A stretch of DNA of 64,000 bases from Mesorhizobium sp. CAU 1732. Its GTDB lineage: Bacteria; Pseudomonadota; Alphaproteobacteria; Rhizobiales; Rhizobiaceae. Position 1 is the stretch's first letter, and each line of letters opens with the position of its first letter. The position numbers were made by a program, and so were the translations under genes. Location: NCBI RefSeq assembly GCF_039888675.1, contig NZ_JBDQQR010000001.1, positions 1,240,001 to 1,304,000 of the forward strand, written 5' to 3'. Below are positions 18,345-27,248 of the stretch, piece by piece. Under the pieces are notes generated by a model, which did no database searches, was not told where the DNA came from, and worked only from the letters and a program-made list of their open reading frames with translations.

Positions 18345-19133
18345 ATGGATCAAAACGCCGTTTCCCCTCTGCCTGACGCGCAGGCGCCAGCGCAAAAGCC
18401 ACGTCCGGGCATGCTCAAGGCGGCGTGGAAGAAGGTGCGCCAGCCGCTTGCCCGCTCGGTGGCGGTGAAGAACGCGCTGGCGAGCGTGATCGCAGGCGCT
18501 GTCAGGTTCATCTACTGGACGAACCCGGCCGTTGCCGGTTCCGACGACCCGAACCCGGTCATCGCTGCCCAGACGCCGGCGATCGGCGCGCTGTGGCACG
18601 GCCAGCATCTTCTGGGGCCGGCCATCAACCCGCGCCACCACAAGGTCGTGGCGCTGTTCTCGCGCAGCGCCGATGCGGAATTGAACGCACTGGTCGCCGA
18701 GAAGCTGGGTTTTTCCACGATTCGCGGCTCAGGCGGGCGCGACCGGCTGAATTCAGTCGAAAAGGGCGGAGCGCGCGCGCTGATCGCGCTCAAGAAGACG
18801 CTCGACGGCGGCAACAACGTCGCGATGATCGCCGATATTCCCCATGGCACGCCGCGTGAGGCGGGCCTCGGCATCGTGACGCTCGCCAAGGTGTCCGGTC
18901 GTCCGATCGTCCCGCTCGCGATCGCAACCAGCCGCCGCAAGGTGCTGGAGAAGTCCTGGGACAAGACGACGATCAACCTGCCCTTCGGCCGCCACGCGCT
19001 GGCGCTGGGCGAGCCCATTCTGGTTCCCTCCGATGCGAGCCCGGAACTGATGGAGCAGAAGCGCATCGAGGTGACGGCCGCGCTCAATCGCGTGACCGAT
19101 CGCGCCTACGGCCTCGTGGATGCGCCGAAATGA
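18345..19133 (+). CDS. Lysophospholipid acyltransferase family protein (DUF374)
   Basis: A 262-residue LPLAT-like protein. It has a short hydrophobic segment near residues 40–60, the acyltransferase motif in ALWHGQHLLG (the His-containing block) and the downstream IADIPHGTPREAG substrate block. The DUF374 group is thought to add a fatty acyl chain in lipid A making in alphaproteobacteria; I recall proposals that relate it to the very-long-chain or final acylation step. It overlaps waaA by four bases, fixing its place in the KDO/lipid A operon. Confidence 0.85.
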   Translation: MDQNAVSPLPDAQAPAQKPRPGMLKAAWKKVRQPLARSVAVKNALASVIAGAVRFIYWTNPAVAGSDDPNPVIAAQTPAIGALWHGQHLLGPAINPRHHKVVALFSRSADAELNALVAEKLGFSTIRGSGGRDRLNSVEKGGARALIALKKTLDGGNNVAMIADIPHGTPREAGLGIVTLAKVSGRPIVPLAIATSRRKVLEKSWDKTTINLPFGRHALALGEPILVPSDASPELMEQKRIEVTAALNRVTDRAYGLVDAPK

Positions 19134-20458
19134 GCGAGCGCTGGGCCCGTGCGATGCTCACCACCTACAGGTGGGCCGGCGCGGCCGCCTATCCGCTGAT
19201 CGGCACCTATGTCGCCTATCGCGCCAGCAAGGGTAAGGAAGAGCATGCCCGCAGGCGTGAGCGCTATGGCAGGGCCGGCCAGCCCCGCCCGGACGGGCCG
19301 CTGATCTGGGTACACGCGGCCAGCGTGGGCGAGACGATGGCGGTCGTGCCGCTGATCGAGCAGATACTGAGCCACGGCATCAACGTGGTGCTGACGACCG
19401 GCACCGTGACCTCCGCACAGGTCGCCAAGGCGCGCCTCGGCGACCGGATCGTGCACCAATATGTGCCGCTCGATCTCAAGCCCGCGGTCAGCCGTTTCCT
19501 CGATCACTGGGTACCCGACCTCGCGATCATGGCCGAATCGGAAATCTGGCCGATGACGATCCTCGAGCTTGGGTCGCGGCGGGTGCCGCAGGTGCTGGTC
19601 AATGGCCGCCTGTCGGATCGCTCCTTCGCGAGTTGGACCAAGCGCAGCTTCGTGGCGGAAGCCCTGTTCGAAAACCTCGCGCATGTGATCGCGCAGACCG
19701 AAATCGACGCGGAACGGTTTCGCGCGCTGGGTGCCAGGCCGGTCACCGTATCCGGCAATCTCAAGGTCGATACCGTGCCGCCGCCTGTCGACCAGGCAGA
19801 ACTCGACCGGCTTCGCGGTGAAATCGGACCGCGCCGGACATGGGCCGCCGTTTCCACCCATGACGGCGAGGAAGCCGCCGCCGCCGGTGTCCACAAGCAG
19901 CTTCGCACACGCCATCCCGATCTTCTGACGATCATCGTTCCGCGCCATCCCGACCGCGCCGACGCGATCGCGGCTGCCTGTGCGGAGATGGGGCTCAGCG
20001 TCGCGCGGCGCAGCCTCGGCGACAAGATCTCCACCCGCACCGACATCTTTCTCGGCGATACGATCGGCGAGATGGGGCTTTATCTGCGGCTGACCGAGAT
20101 CGCCTTCGTGGGCAAGTCCCTGACGGGCGAGGGCGGGCAGAACCCGCTCGAGCCCGCGATGCTGGGAACTGCCGTCCTTTCCGGCCGCAACGTGCAGAAT
20201 TTCCGCGAATCCTACCAGAAGCTCGCAGCCTGCGGCGCCGCGCGCTTCGTTCGCGACAAGGAGGTTCTGGCCGGGGCGGTCAACTTCCTGCTCAACAATG
20301 ACGTTGAACGCCGCAAGATGATGGATGCGGGCCTAGCGACCATCGAGGACATGCGCGGCGCGTTGGTGACGACGCTTCAGGCGCTGGAGCCGTTCATCCA
20401 TCCGCTGATCGTTCAGGCCCGTCTCGGCGTCACGCCCGCGGGCAACGGCTCCCAGTAG
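19130..20458 (+). CDS. waaA: 3-deoxy-D-manno-octulosonic acid transferase
   Basis: A 442-residue GT30 glycosyltransferase anchored by an N-terminal hydrophobic segment. WVHAASVGETMAVVPLIEQI (with the catalytic Glu) and the C-terminal GEGGQNPLEPAMLG nucleotide-sugar block are diagnostic of WaaA/KdtA. It transfers KDO from CMP-KDO to lipid IVA at the inner face of the inner membrane. ATGA overlap with the acyltransferase and a 3-base gap to lpxK show a tight operon. Confidence 0.96.
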   Translation: MSERWARAMLTTYRWAGAAAYPLIGTYVAYRASKGKEEHARRRERYGRAGQPRPDGPLIWVHAASVGETMAVVPLIEQILSHGINVVLTTGTVTSAQVAKARLGDRIVHQYVPLDLKPAVSRFLDHWVPDLAIMAESEIWPMTILELGSRRVPQVLVNGRLSDRSFASWTKRSFVAEALFENLAHVIAQTEIDAERFRALGARPVTVSGNLKVDTVPPPVDQAELDRLRGEIGPRRTWAAVSTHDGEEAAAAGVHKQLRTRHPDLLTIIVPRHPDRADAIAAACAEMGLSVARRSLGDKISTRTDIFLGDTIGEMGLYLRLTEIAFVGKSLTGEGGQNPLEPAMLGTAVLSGRNVQNFRESYQKLAACGAARFVRDKEVLAGAVNFLLNNDVERRKMMDAGLATIEDMRGALVTTLQALEPFIHPLIVQARLGVTPAGNGSQ

Positions 20459-20461
20459 CCG

Positions 20462-21487
20462 ATGGTCAGCGAAGCGCCGCCCTTCTGGTGGACGAAGGCG
20501 GACTGGCGCGCCTGGGCGCTGTACCCGCTGTCGCTGGCCTATGGCGCGGTGGCACGCCGGCGATTGCTGAAAGCGCCGCGCGAGAAGGTCGATGCACCTG
20601 TCATCTGTGTCGGCAATCTGACCGTCGGCGGTTCCGGCAAGACTCCGGTCGCGATCGCGCTGGCACGGGAGGCGAGCGCCATGGGCCTGAAACCGGGCAT
20701 TCTTTCGCGGGGACATGGCGGTTCGGTCGGTCACCCGCATCTGGTCGACGCGCATCACGACATCGCGCGCCATGTCGGTGACGAACCGTTGTTGCTGGCG
20801 AGGGCCGCGCCCGTCGCGGTGACGGCGGACCGTGCGGCGGGTGCGCGGCTCCTGATCGACCATGGCTGCGACCTGCTCATCATGGATGACGGCTTCCAGT
20901 CCGCCCGCGTCTTCATCGACTACGCGCTGATCGTTGTCGATGCGCGGCGCGGCGTCGGCAATGGCCATACGATTCCCGGCGGGCCGATGCGCGCCACGCT
21001 GGTCGACCAGATGCGCTACGCCGACGGCGTGCTGAAGGTGGGCGACGGCGAGGGAGCCGATGCCACGCTCCGGCAGGCGGCACGCGCGGGCCGGCCTTTC
21101 TTCGAGGCGAGCATCCGTAGCCTCGCGCCGGACGGCTTCGAGGGAACGCGGTGCCTGGCCTTTGCCGGTATCGGCGATCCCGGAAAGTTCTTCGACACCG
21201 TATCGGCTGTCGGCGGCATACCGGTCGTGACCAAAAACTTCGCCGATCACCATTTCTACAGCGAGTTCGACGCGCAGGACCTTCTGGCGACGGCGGATTC
21301 GCAAGGGCTCGAGATCGTCACGACGGCCAAGGACGCGGTTCGACTGGATCATGGCACCGAGGCGCTTGCCGCGCTGCGGCGGCGCGCCAAAATCATCGAG
21401 ATCGAAGCCGTGTTCGAACTGGAGCGCGCACCGCGCACGATCATCGACGCCGCGCTCGACTCATGGCGCAGGCGCAGGCTGACCTAA
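20462..21487 (+). CDS. lpxK: Tetraacyldisaccharide 4'-kinase
   Basis: A 341-residue lipid A kinase. The Walker A sequence is NLTVGGSGKTPVA (about residues 53–65); the family DDGFQ motif is in LLIMDDGFQS; ILSRGHGG is the substrate-side motif. It phosphorylates the 4' position of the tetraacyl disaccharide at the membrane. It is three bases downstream of waaA, and its stop overlaps the convergent DUF2093 gene by four bases. Confidence 0.96.
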   Translation: MVSEAPPFWWTKADWRAWALYPLSLAYGAVARRRLLKAPREKVDAPVICVGNLTVGGSGKTPVAIALAREASAMGLKPGILSRGHGGSVGHPHLVDAHHDIARHVGDEPLLLARAAPVAVTADRAAGARLLIDHGCDLLIMDDGFQSARVFIDYALIVVDARRGVGNGHTIPGGPMRATLVDQMRYADGVLKVGDGEGADATLRQAARAGRPFFEASIRSLAPDGFEGTRCLAFAGIGDPGKFFDTVSAVGGIPVVTKNFADHHFYSEFDAQDLLATADSQGLEIVTTAKDAVRLDHGTEALAALRRRAKIIEIEAVFELERAPRTIIDAALDSWRRRRLT

Positions 21488-21714
21488 CCCCTGCTGCGAA
21501 GTCCCGGATTCATCTCGATTTCCCGCGAAAGCGACGCGTTGGCGCTGGCATAGGGCTCCTGGCGCGCGACGCTCCAATACTTCAGCTCATCGAGCGGGAT
21601 CGTGTCGCCGGTCACGGCGCAGCGCACGAACGCGCCGGGCGTCATGACCTGGAAGTCGCCATCGAGGTAGCGTATGCGCGCTTCCCTGCCGCCGGGTCCT
21701 TCAAAACGGTTCAT
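21484..21714 (-). CDS. DUF2093 family protein
   Basis: A 76-residue protein beginning MNRFEGPGGREARIRYLDGD with the DUF2093 core (GAFVRCAVTGDTIPLDELKYWSV). The two-strand start and single conserved Cys are the family pattern. Function unknown. AGGCACG precedes the ATG at 21714. It sits downstream of mutL on the same strand and converges with lpxK, as in many Rhizobiales genomes. Confidence 0.88.
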   Translation of the reverse strand: MNRFEGPGGREARIRYLDGDFQVMTPGAFVRCAVTGDTIPLDELKYWSVARQEPYASANASLSREIEMNPGLRSRG

Positions 21715-21774
21715 CGTGCCTGCCTTTCGCTCGCCCGGTTCCGCCACAAAAGCGCTGCGAGGTCAAGCGCGAGC

Positions 21775-23592
21775 TCACCGCCGGCCGAAAAGCCGCTCGA
21801 TATCTGCGAGTTTCAGCTCGACATAGGTCGGCCGACCATGGTTGCAGGTGCCAGATCCGGGCGTCGCCTCCATCTGGCGCAGAAGCGCGTTCATCTCCTC
21901 GGGGCGCAGACGCCTGCCTGAGCGGACGGAACCGTGGCAGGCCATGGTCGCGGCGATGGCATCGAGCCGCTCCTTGAGGGTCTCCACCGTGTCGTTTTCG
22001 GCGATCTCGTCGGCCAGGTCGCGAACCAGCCGCTGCACGTCGACTTCGCCCAGCATGGACGGCGTTTCGCGCACCGCGACCGCACCCGGCCCGAAACGCT
22101 CCAGCCCGAGGCCGAACTGCGCCAGAAGCCCGGCCTGCGCCGACAGGCGATCGGCATCTTCTTCCGGCAGATCGACGATCTCCGGCAGGAGCAGCATCTG
22201 CGACGGGATCGCGCGGGACGAGAGCGCCGTCTTCAGCGCCTCGTAGACCAGCCGCTCATGGGCCGCGTGCTGGTCCACGATCACGAGGGAATCGTCCGTC
22301 TGCGCGACGATGTAGTTCTCATGCACCTGCGCGCGCGCTGCCCCGAGCGGCCTGGCGGTGAGTTCGGGCGCGAGGTCGGAAATGCCGGCGCGCGCGTCGA
22401 CGCTCGGACGCGTCGCCATGTCCATGACGGCCTGGCCGACTTCCGCAAATCCGCCTTCGAGCGGCCGGTGCGGGGAGGTCGAGAGGTCGAAACTCGTATG
22501 GGTGTCCGCAAAGGGACGCCCGGGCTGTGGCGTGAAACCCGTGCCGCCGGGGCGAAATGCCGCGAGCATCGCGGACGCTCCGGTCGTGGCGGGCCGGATG
22601 CCCGCCTTCGCCAGCGCCTCGCGGATGGAACCGACGATCAGCCCGCGCACGAGGCCCGGATCGCGGAAGCGGACATCGGCCTTGGCGGGATGGACGTTGA
22701 CGTCGACGAGTGCTGGATCGAGGTCGATGAAGAGCGCCGTCACCGCATGCCGGTCACGCGGCAGCACGTCGGCATAGGCCCCGCGGATCGCGCCCGCCAG
22801 CATCTTGTCGCGCACCGGGCGGCCATTGACGTAGAGGAACTGGTGCAGCGAATTCGCCCGCGTGAAGGACGGGATCGAGGCGAAGCCGGAGAGGCGCACA
22901 GGCCCGCGATCGGCCTCGATGCGCAAGGCGTTTTCGGCGAACTCCCGGCTGATGACCTGCGCGATGCGATCCGAAAGACCCTTCTCGCTGTCGCCGCAGG
23001 CCGCGAGATCGAGCGTCGAGCGATCCGTGCCCGAGAGCGTGAAGCGGACATGCGGGAAGGCGATCGAGATGCGCTTGACCACGTCCGCGATCGCGCCCGC
23101 CTCGGCGCGCTCGCCCTTCATGAATTTCAGCCGCGCCGGCGTTGCGAAGAACAGGTCGCGGACTTCTACCAAAGTGCCCCGATTGGCCGCGACGGGCCTG
23201 ACGGCCGAAACGCGCCCGCCCTCGACCGTGACCTCGTGGCCCTCGCCGGACGCCTGCGTGCGTGAGCGGATGGCGAGTTTCGACACCGACCCGATGGACG
23301 GTAGCGCCTCGCCGCGGAAGCCCAGCGAGCGGATGTCGTGGATATCGTCGGAGAGCTTCGACGTGCAATGCCGCGCGATCGACAGCGCCAGATCGTCCGC
23401 ATCCATGCCGAACCCGTCATCAATGACGCGCAGCATCGAAAGCCCGCCGCCCGCGGTCGCGATCTCGATGCGCGACGCGCCCGCGTCGAGCGCGTTCTCG
23501 ACCAGTTCCTTCACGACGCTGGCCGGGCGCTCGATGACTTCACCGGCGGCGATCTGGTTGATTATCGTTTCGGAAAGCTGGCGGATCGGCAT
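21775..23592 (-). CDS. mutL: DNA mismatch repair protein MutL with endonuclease site
   Basis: A 605-residue GHKL ATPase. The ATP-binding Glu29 and Asn33 ([11 protein letters not shown]), DDGFGM and SLGFRGEAL motifs are intact in the N-terminal domain. The C-terminal domain contains [12 protein letters not shown], the DQHA(x)2E(x)4E metal site of endonuclease-type MutL, and the [11 protein letters not shown] and CNHGRPT zinc-side motifs. This fits an organism lacking MutH, where MutL nicks the DNA itself. The ATG at 23592 is the usual MPIRQLS start. Confidence 0.97.
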   Translation of the reverse strand: MPIRQLSETIINQIAAGEVIERPASVVKELVENALDAGASRIEIATAGGGLSMLRVIDDGFGMDADDLALSIARHCTSKLSDDIHDIRSLGFRGEALPSIGSVSKLAIRSRTQASGEGHEVTVEGGRVSAVRPVAANRGTLVEVRDLFFATPARLKFMKGERAEAGAIADVVKRISIAFPHVRFTLSGTDRSTLDLAACGDSEKGLSDRIAQVISREFAENALRIEADRGPVRLSGFASIPSFTRANSLHQFLYVNGRPVRDKMLAGAIRGAYADVLPRDRHAVTALFIDLDPALVDVNVHPAKADVRFRDPGLVRGLIVGSIREALAKAGIRPATTGASAMLAAFRPGGTGFTPQPGRPFADTHTSFDLSTSPHRPLEGGFAEVGQAVMDMATRPSVDARAGISDLAPELTARPLGAARAQVHENYIVAQTDDSLVIVDQHAAHERLVYEALKTALSSRAIPSQMLLLPEIVDLPEEDADRLSAQAGLLAQFGLGLERFGPGAVAVRETPSMLGEVDVQRLVRDLADEIAENDTVETLKERLDAIAATMACHGSVRSGRRLRPEEMNALLRQMEATPGSGTCNHGRPTYVELKLADIERLFGRR

Positions 23593-23654
23593 GCGATCAC
23601 CTTAGCGGGATTCGGGCTGGCAAGATAAGTCGCAAGTTAAGCCCGACGCACAGC

Positions 23655-23706
23655 GCCGCCCCTCATCCGCCCTTCGGGCACCTTCTCCCCGTAAACGGGG
23701 AGAAGG
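23655..23706. repeat. 52-bp rhizobial palindromic repeat, copy 1
   Basis: Two hairpins: GCCC-TTC-GGGC (23669–23679), then CCTTCTCCCCGT (23681–23692) pairing with ACGGGGAGAAGG (23695–23706). A near-identical copy is at 43385. It lies in the mutL–kbl gap. The second hairpin may act as a terminator. Confidence 0.85.
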
Positions 23707-23722
23707 AGGAGGCCGCGTCAAC

Positions 23723-24907
23723 TCAAACGATGCCCAGTTCCTTGCTGACTTCCGCGAAGGCGGTGACGGCGCGGTCGATGTCGTTGCGCGAATGCGCCGC
23801 CGACATCTGGGTGCGGATGCGGGCCTGTCCTTTCGGAACGACCGGAAACGAGAAACCGACGACGTAGATGCCGCGCTCCAGCATCCTGGCGGCCATCTCG
23901 CCGGCAAGTGCCGCGTCGCCGATCATCACCGGGATGATCGGATGGTCCGCGCCGGCAAGCTTGAACCCGGCATCCGTCATGGCGGAGCGGAAATGCTCGG
24001 CATTGCCGTAGAGCTTCTGGCGAAGGCCGTCACCGTCGTCGATCATGTCGAAGACCTTGAGCGACGCGCCCGCGATCGCCGGCATCAGCGTGTTGGAGAA
24101 GAGATAGGGGCGCGAACGCTGGCGTAGCCAGTCGACGACCTCCTTCTTTCCCGACGTGTAGCCCCCCGATGCGCCGCCAAGCGCCTTGCCGAGCGTGCCG
24201 GTGATGATGTCGACGCGGCCTTCGACGCCGCAATGCTCGGCCGAGCCGCGACCATGCTGGCCGACGAAGCCGACGGCATGGCTGTCATCGACCATGACCA
24301 TCGCGCCGTACTCCTCCGCGAGGTCGCAGACGCCGCGCAGATTGGCGATGATGCCGTCCATCGAAAAGACGCCGTCGGTCGCGATCAGCCGGAAGCGCGC
24401 ATCCTTAGCTTCTTCGAGCCTGGCGCGCAGCTCCGCCATGTCGTTGTTCGCGTAACGGTAGCGCCGGGCCTTGGAAAGCCGCACGCCGTCGATGATGGAC
24501 GCGTGGTTGAGCGCGTCGGAAATGATCGCGTCCTCTTCCGTGAGCAGCGTCTCGAACAGGCCGGCATTGGCGTCGAAGCATGAGGAATAGAGGATCGTGT
24601 CCTCCATGCGCAAAAACTGCGAAATGCGGTCTTCCAGTTGCTTGTGTTCCTCCTGCGTGCCGCAGATGAACCGCACCGAGGCCATGCCGTAGCCATAGCG
24701 ATCGATCGTGGCCTTGGCGGCGTTGCGCAGATCTTCGCTGTCGGCGAGGCCGAGATAGTTGTTTGCGCAGAAATTGAGGACGGATTTGCCGCCGACCTCG
24801 ATCTGCGCCGACTGCATGGACGAGATGACCCGCTCGGACTTGTAGAGCCCGACCGACTTGAGCGCGTCGAGTTCGCCGGAGAGATGGGTGAGGAAAGCGT
24901 TGGTCAT
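23723..24907 (-). CDS. kbl: Glycine C-acetyltransferase (2-amino-3-ketobutyrate CoA ligase)
   Basis: A 394-residue alpha-oxoamine synthase. [10 protein letters not shown] (about 47), the PLP-Lys block [18 protein letters not shown] and the VDDSHAVGF Asp pair are all present. It splits 2-amino-3-oxobutyrate with CoA into glycine and acetyl-CoA, the second step of threonine breakdown. Its usual partner tdh is in this window at 31710, on the opposite strand and about 7 kb away, so they are not co-transcribed. Its ATG is followed upstream by a 259-base region shared with the GGDEF–EAL gene. Confidence 0.96.
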   Translation of the reverse strand: MTNAFLTHLSGELDALKSVGLYKSERVISSMQSAQIEVGGKSVLNFCANNYLGLADSEDLRNAAKATIDRYGYGMASVRFICGTQEEHKQLEDRISQFLRMEDTILYSSCFDANAGLFETLLTEEDAIISDALNHASIIDGVRLSKARRYRYANNDMAELRARLEEAKDARFRLIATDGVFSMDGIIANLRGVCDLAEEYGAMVMVDDSHAVGFVGQHGRGSAEHCGVEGRVDIITGTLGKALGGASGGYTSGKKEVVDWLRQRSRPYLFSNTLMPAIAGASLKVFDMIDDGDGLRQKLYGNAEHFRSAMTDAGFKLAGADHPIIPVMIGDAALAGEMAARMLERGIYVVGFSFPVVPKGQARIRTQMSAAHSRNDIDRAVTAFAEVSKELGIV

Positions 24908-25166
24908 TGCGGGGGTCTCCTTGCAGGCTTGGCGGCAGATTGGTGTCTGCGACCTGCGATTTCCACCCTAAATGCGACAATCGTCAGGTGTCGCGCAATG
25001 CCGCCATTCGGATTGTCGCGAATTGGACCTATTGCCTGAACCAATCGCTAACCAGCCACCGCGAATTGGACGCCCTTCACGCTGCGGCGAAAGCGATTCG
25101 CGGCTTCCGTTAACAACTAGTCCGCATGACTGTAGCGGGCGAAAATTGTGTGGGGCATCGACTTTC

Positions 25167-27242
25167 ATGGCGATGGCGGAAAAGCGTTCCGGTTCGGACA
25201 AGCTGATCCTGAGCATCAAAGGCGCGTATTGGGCAGCGTTGCTGATCATCGCGGCAATGTCGCTTGCGACCTATCTGCTGCTTCAGAACATGATGGCCGA
25301 ACATCAGCGCGACGAGTCGCTTTTGACTTTGGTCGGCGCGCAAAAGACCTTGTCTCAACGCATCGTGTTTCTGGCAAACGCGGCGAAACTCGCAGCGCCC
25401 GATAACAAGCGCTCGATGCTCGCCTCGCTGGAGGCCGCGACGGACCAGTTCGAGCAGAACTACGACGCCATTCTTGGCCGCCTCAATATCGGCGTTCCGA
25501 CGACGGAAGCCGCGACCAGCGGATCGACGGAAAACATCCTCTTCGCGCGCCCGTATCATCTCGATTTCTTCGCGACGAGCCTGATCGCCAACAGCCGGCG
25601 CTTCGTCTCCTCGCTGGAAACGCAGATGGGCCTGGGTTTCTCAAGCATCGGCTATCAAGGCGGCGAGGAGCGTGCATCCTTGGACGAGACCGTCGCGACG
25701 GCGACGTTGACGGGCTTCACCCTCCTGGGCGACAAGCTGTCCGCCAGCTCGCAGGCCATGTTGGACAAGGCGATGCACGTCCATCAGATGCTTTTCCTTG
25801 CCACGATCGGCGTCATCTGCCTGATCGGCATCTTCATCTTCCGTCCGATGACCGAAGTCATCCGCCGCAGGACACGCGAACTGATCGATGCGCGCAACTC
25901 CATGGAATTCATCGCCATTCATGACGGGCTGACGGGGCTCCACAACCGCGCCTTCATGCGCGATCATTTCGACCAACTCATCAAGCTGGCGCATCGGCGC
26001 GGCGAACGCCTGGCGGTGATCCAGATCGATCTCGACCGCTTCAAGCAGATCAACGACACGCTCGGCCACGCGGCCGGCGACCATGTGCTGGTGACGACGG
26101 CGGAACGCATGCGAACCTCCTGCCGCGCATCCGACATATGCGCCCGGTTCGGCGGCGACGAGTTCGTGATGGTGCTGTCCGCCGCGGGCTCGTCGAAGGA
26201 TATCGACGGCCTGGCACGGCGTATCCTCGACAAGATCAACGAGCCGATCGTCTATGAAGGCGCGACGATCTTTTCGGGCGCGAGCGCCGGCATCGCGGTC
26301 TATCCGATCGATGCGGAGAACGCCGCCGACCTCATGATCCATGCCGATCTCGCACTCTACGCGGCGAAGAAGCAGGGCGGCAGCTCCTTCTCGTTCTTCT
26401 CCGACGAGCTTCGGCAGGAACTCGAACACCGCAAGCAACTCGAGCGCGACATCACGAAGGCCATCGCAGATGACGATTTCAACGTCTACTTCCAGCCGCA
26501 GATGTCGCTGACGAACGGCGCGATCACCGGAGTCGAGGCGCTGGTCCGCTGGAAGCATGCCGAGCGCGGTGCGATCTCGCCGGGCGAGTTCATCCCGGTG
26601 GCGGAGAAGGCGGGCGACATGCCGGCGATCGGCCGAATCGTGGTGCGCAAGGCGATTAAGGAAGCGGCCTCCTGGCATCGCGCCGGCATCGAGTTCGGCA
26701 GACTGGCTATCAACGTGTCGGGGACGGAACTGCGCGAGCCCGATTTCACCAAATTCCTGTTCGACACGCTGGAGCGCGCGGGACTGCCGACGGAGAAGCT
26801 GTCGCTGGAAATCGTCGAGTCGGTGATCCTCGACGACGAGAAGACCGGCATCGCTTCGAAGCTGCGCATGATCCGCGCGGCCGGCGTGCATTTGGAGCTG
26901 GATGATTTCGGCACGGGCTACGCCTCACTCAGCCACGTTAATCCGAACGAGATCGACCGCCTGAAGATCGACCGCCGCTTCGTGCAGAACATCAATCTGA
27001 ACGGTGACAACTCCAAGATCGTCCGCGCCATCACGGAACTGGCGCGCGGGCTCGGCATCTCGATCATCGCGGAAGGCGCGGAGACGGAGGAGGAACTGTC
27101 GTCGTTGCTCTCGATCGGCTGCGATCAGGTGCAGGGCTATTCGATCGCATTCCCGATGCCCGACGCGCAGGCGCGCGAATGGCTGGAATCACGGTCCATC
27201 AGAAAGCCGGTGCTGAAGCTCGTTGAAAGTGCCGCTGGCTGA
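25167..27242 (+). CDS. PilJ-type sensor, diguanylate cyclase/phosphodiesterase (GGDEF–EAL)
   Basis: A 691-residue inner-membrane protein. A membrane helix at about 20–40 is followed by a periplasmic domain with a PilJ/NarX-type sequence (VGAQKTLSQRIVFLANAAK), then a second helix near 215. The GGDEF site is intact at 329–333, with an RASD inhibitory I-site at 320–323. The EAL domain has EAL at 457–459 and the DDFGTGYASL loop. Both halves look catalytic, so it should make and break cyclic di-GMP in response to a periplasmic signal. Start is ATG 25167 or 25173; upstream in-frame ATGs lack membrane-protein character. Confidence 0.9.
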   Translation: MAMAEKRSGSDKLILSIKGAYWAALLIIAAMSLATYLLLQNMMAEHQRDESLLTLVGAQKTLSQRIVFLANAAKLAAPDNKRSMLASLEAATDQFEQNYDAILGRLNIGVPTTEAATSGSTENILFARPYHLDFFATSLIANSRRFVSSLETQMGLGFSSIGYQGGEERASLDETVATATLTGFTLLGDKLSASSQAMLDKAMHVHQMLFLATIGVICLIGIFIFRPMTEVIRRRTRELIDARNSMEFIAIHDGLTGLHNRAFMRDHFDQLIKLAHRRGERLAVIQIDLDRFKQINDTLGHAAGDHVLVTTAERMRTSCRASDICARFGGDEFVMVLSAAGSSKDIDGLARRILDKINEPIVYEGATIFSGASAGIAVYPIDAENAADLMIHADLALYAAKKQGGSSFSFFSDELRQELEHRKQLERDITKAIADDDFNVYFQPQMSLTNGAITGVEALVRWKHAERGAISPGEFIPVAEKAGDMPAIGRIVVRKAIKEAASWHRAGIEFGRLAINVSGTELREPDFTKFLFDTLERAGLPTEKLSLEIVESVILDDEKTGIASKLRMIRAAGVHLELDDFGTGYASLSHVNPNEIDRLKIDRRFVQNINLNGDNSKIVRAITELARGLGISIIAEGAETEEELSSLLSIGCDQVQGYSIAFPMPDAQAREWLESRSIRKPVLKLVESAAG

Positions 27243-27248
27243 TCCCGT

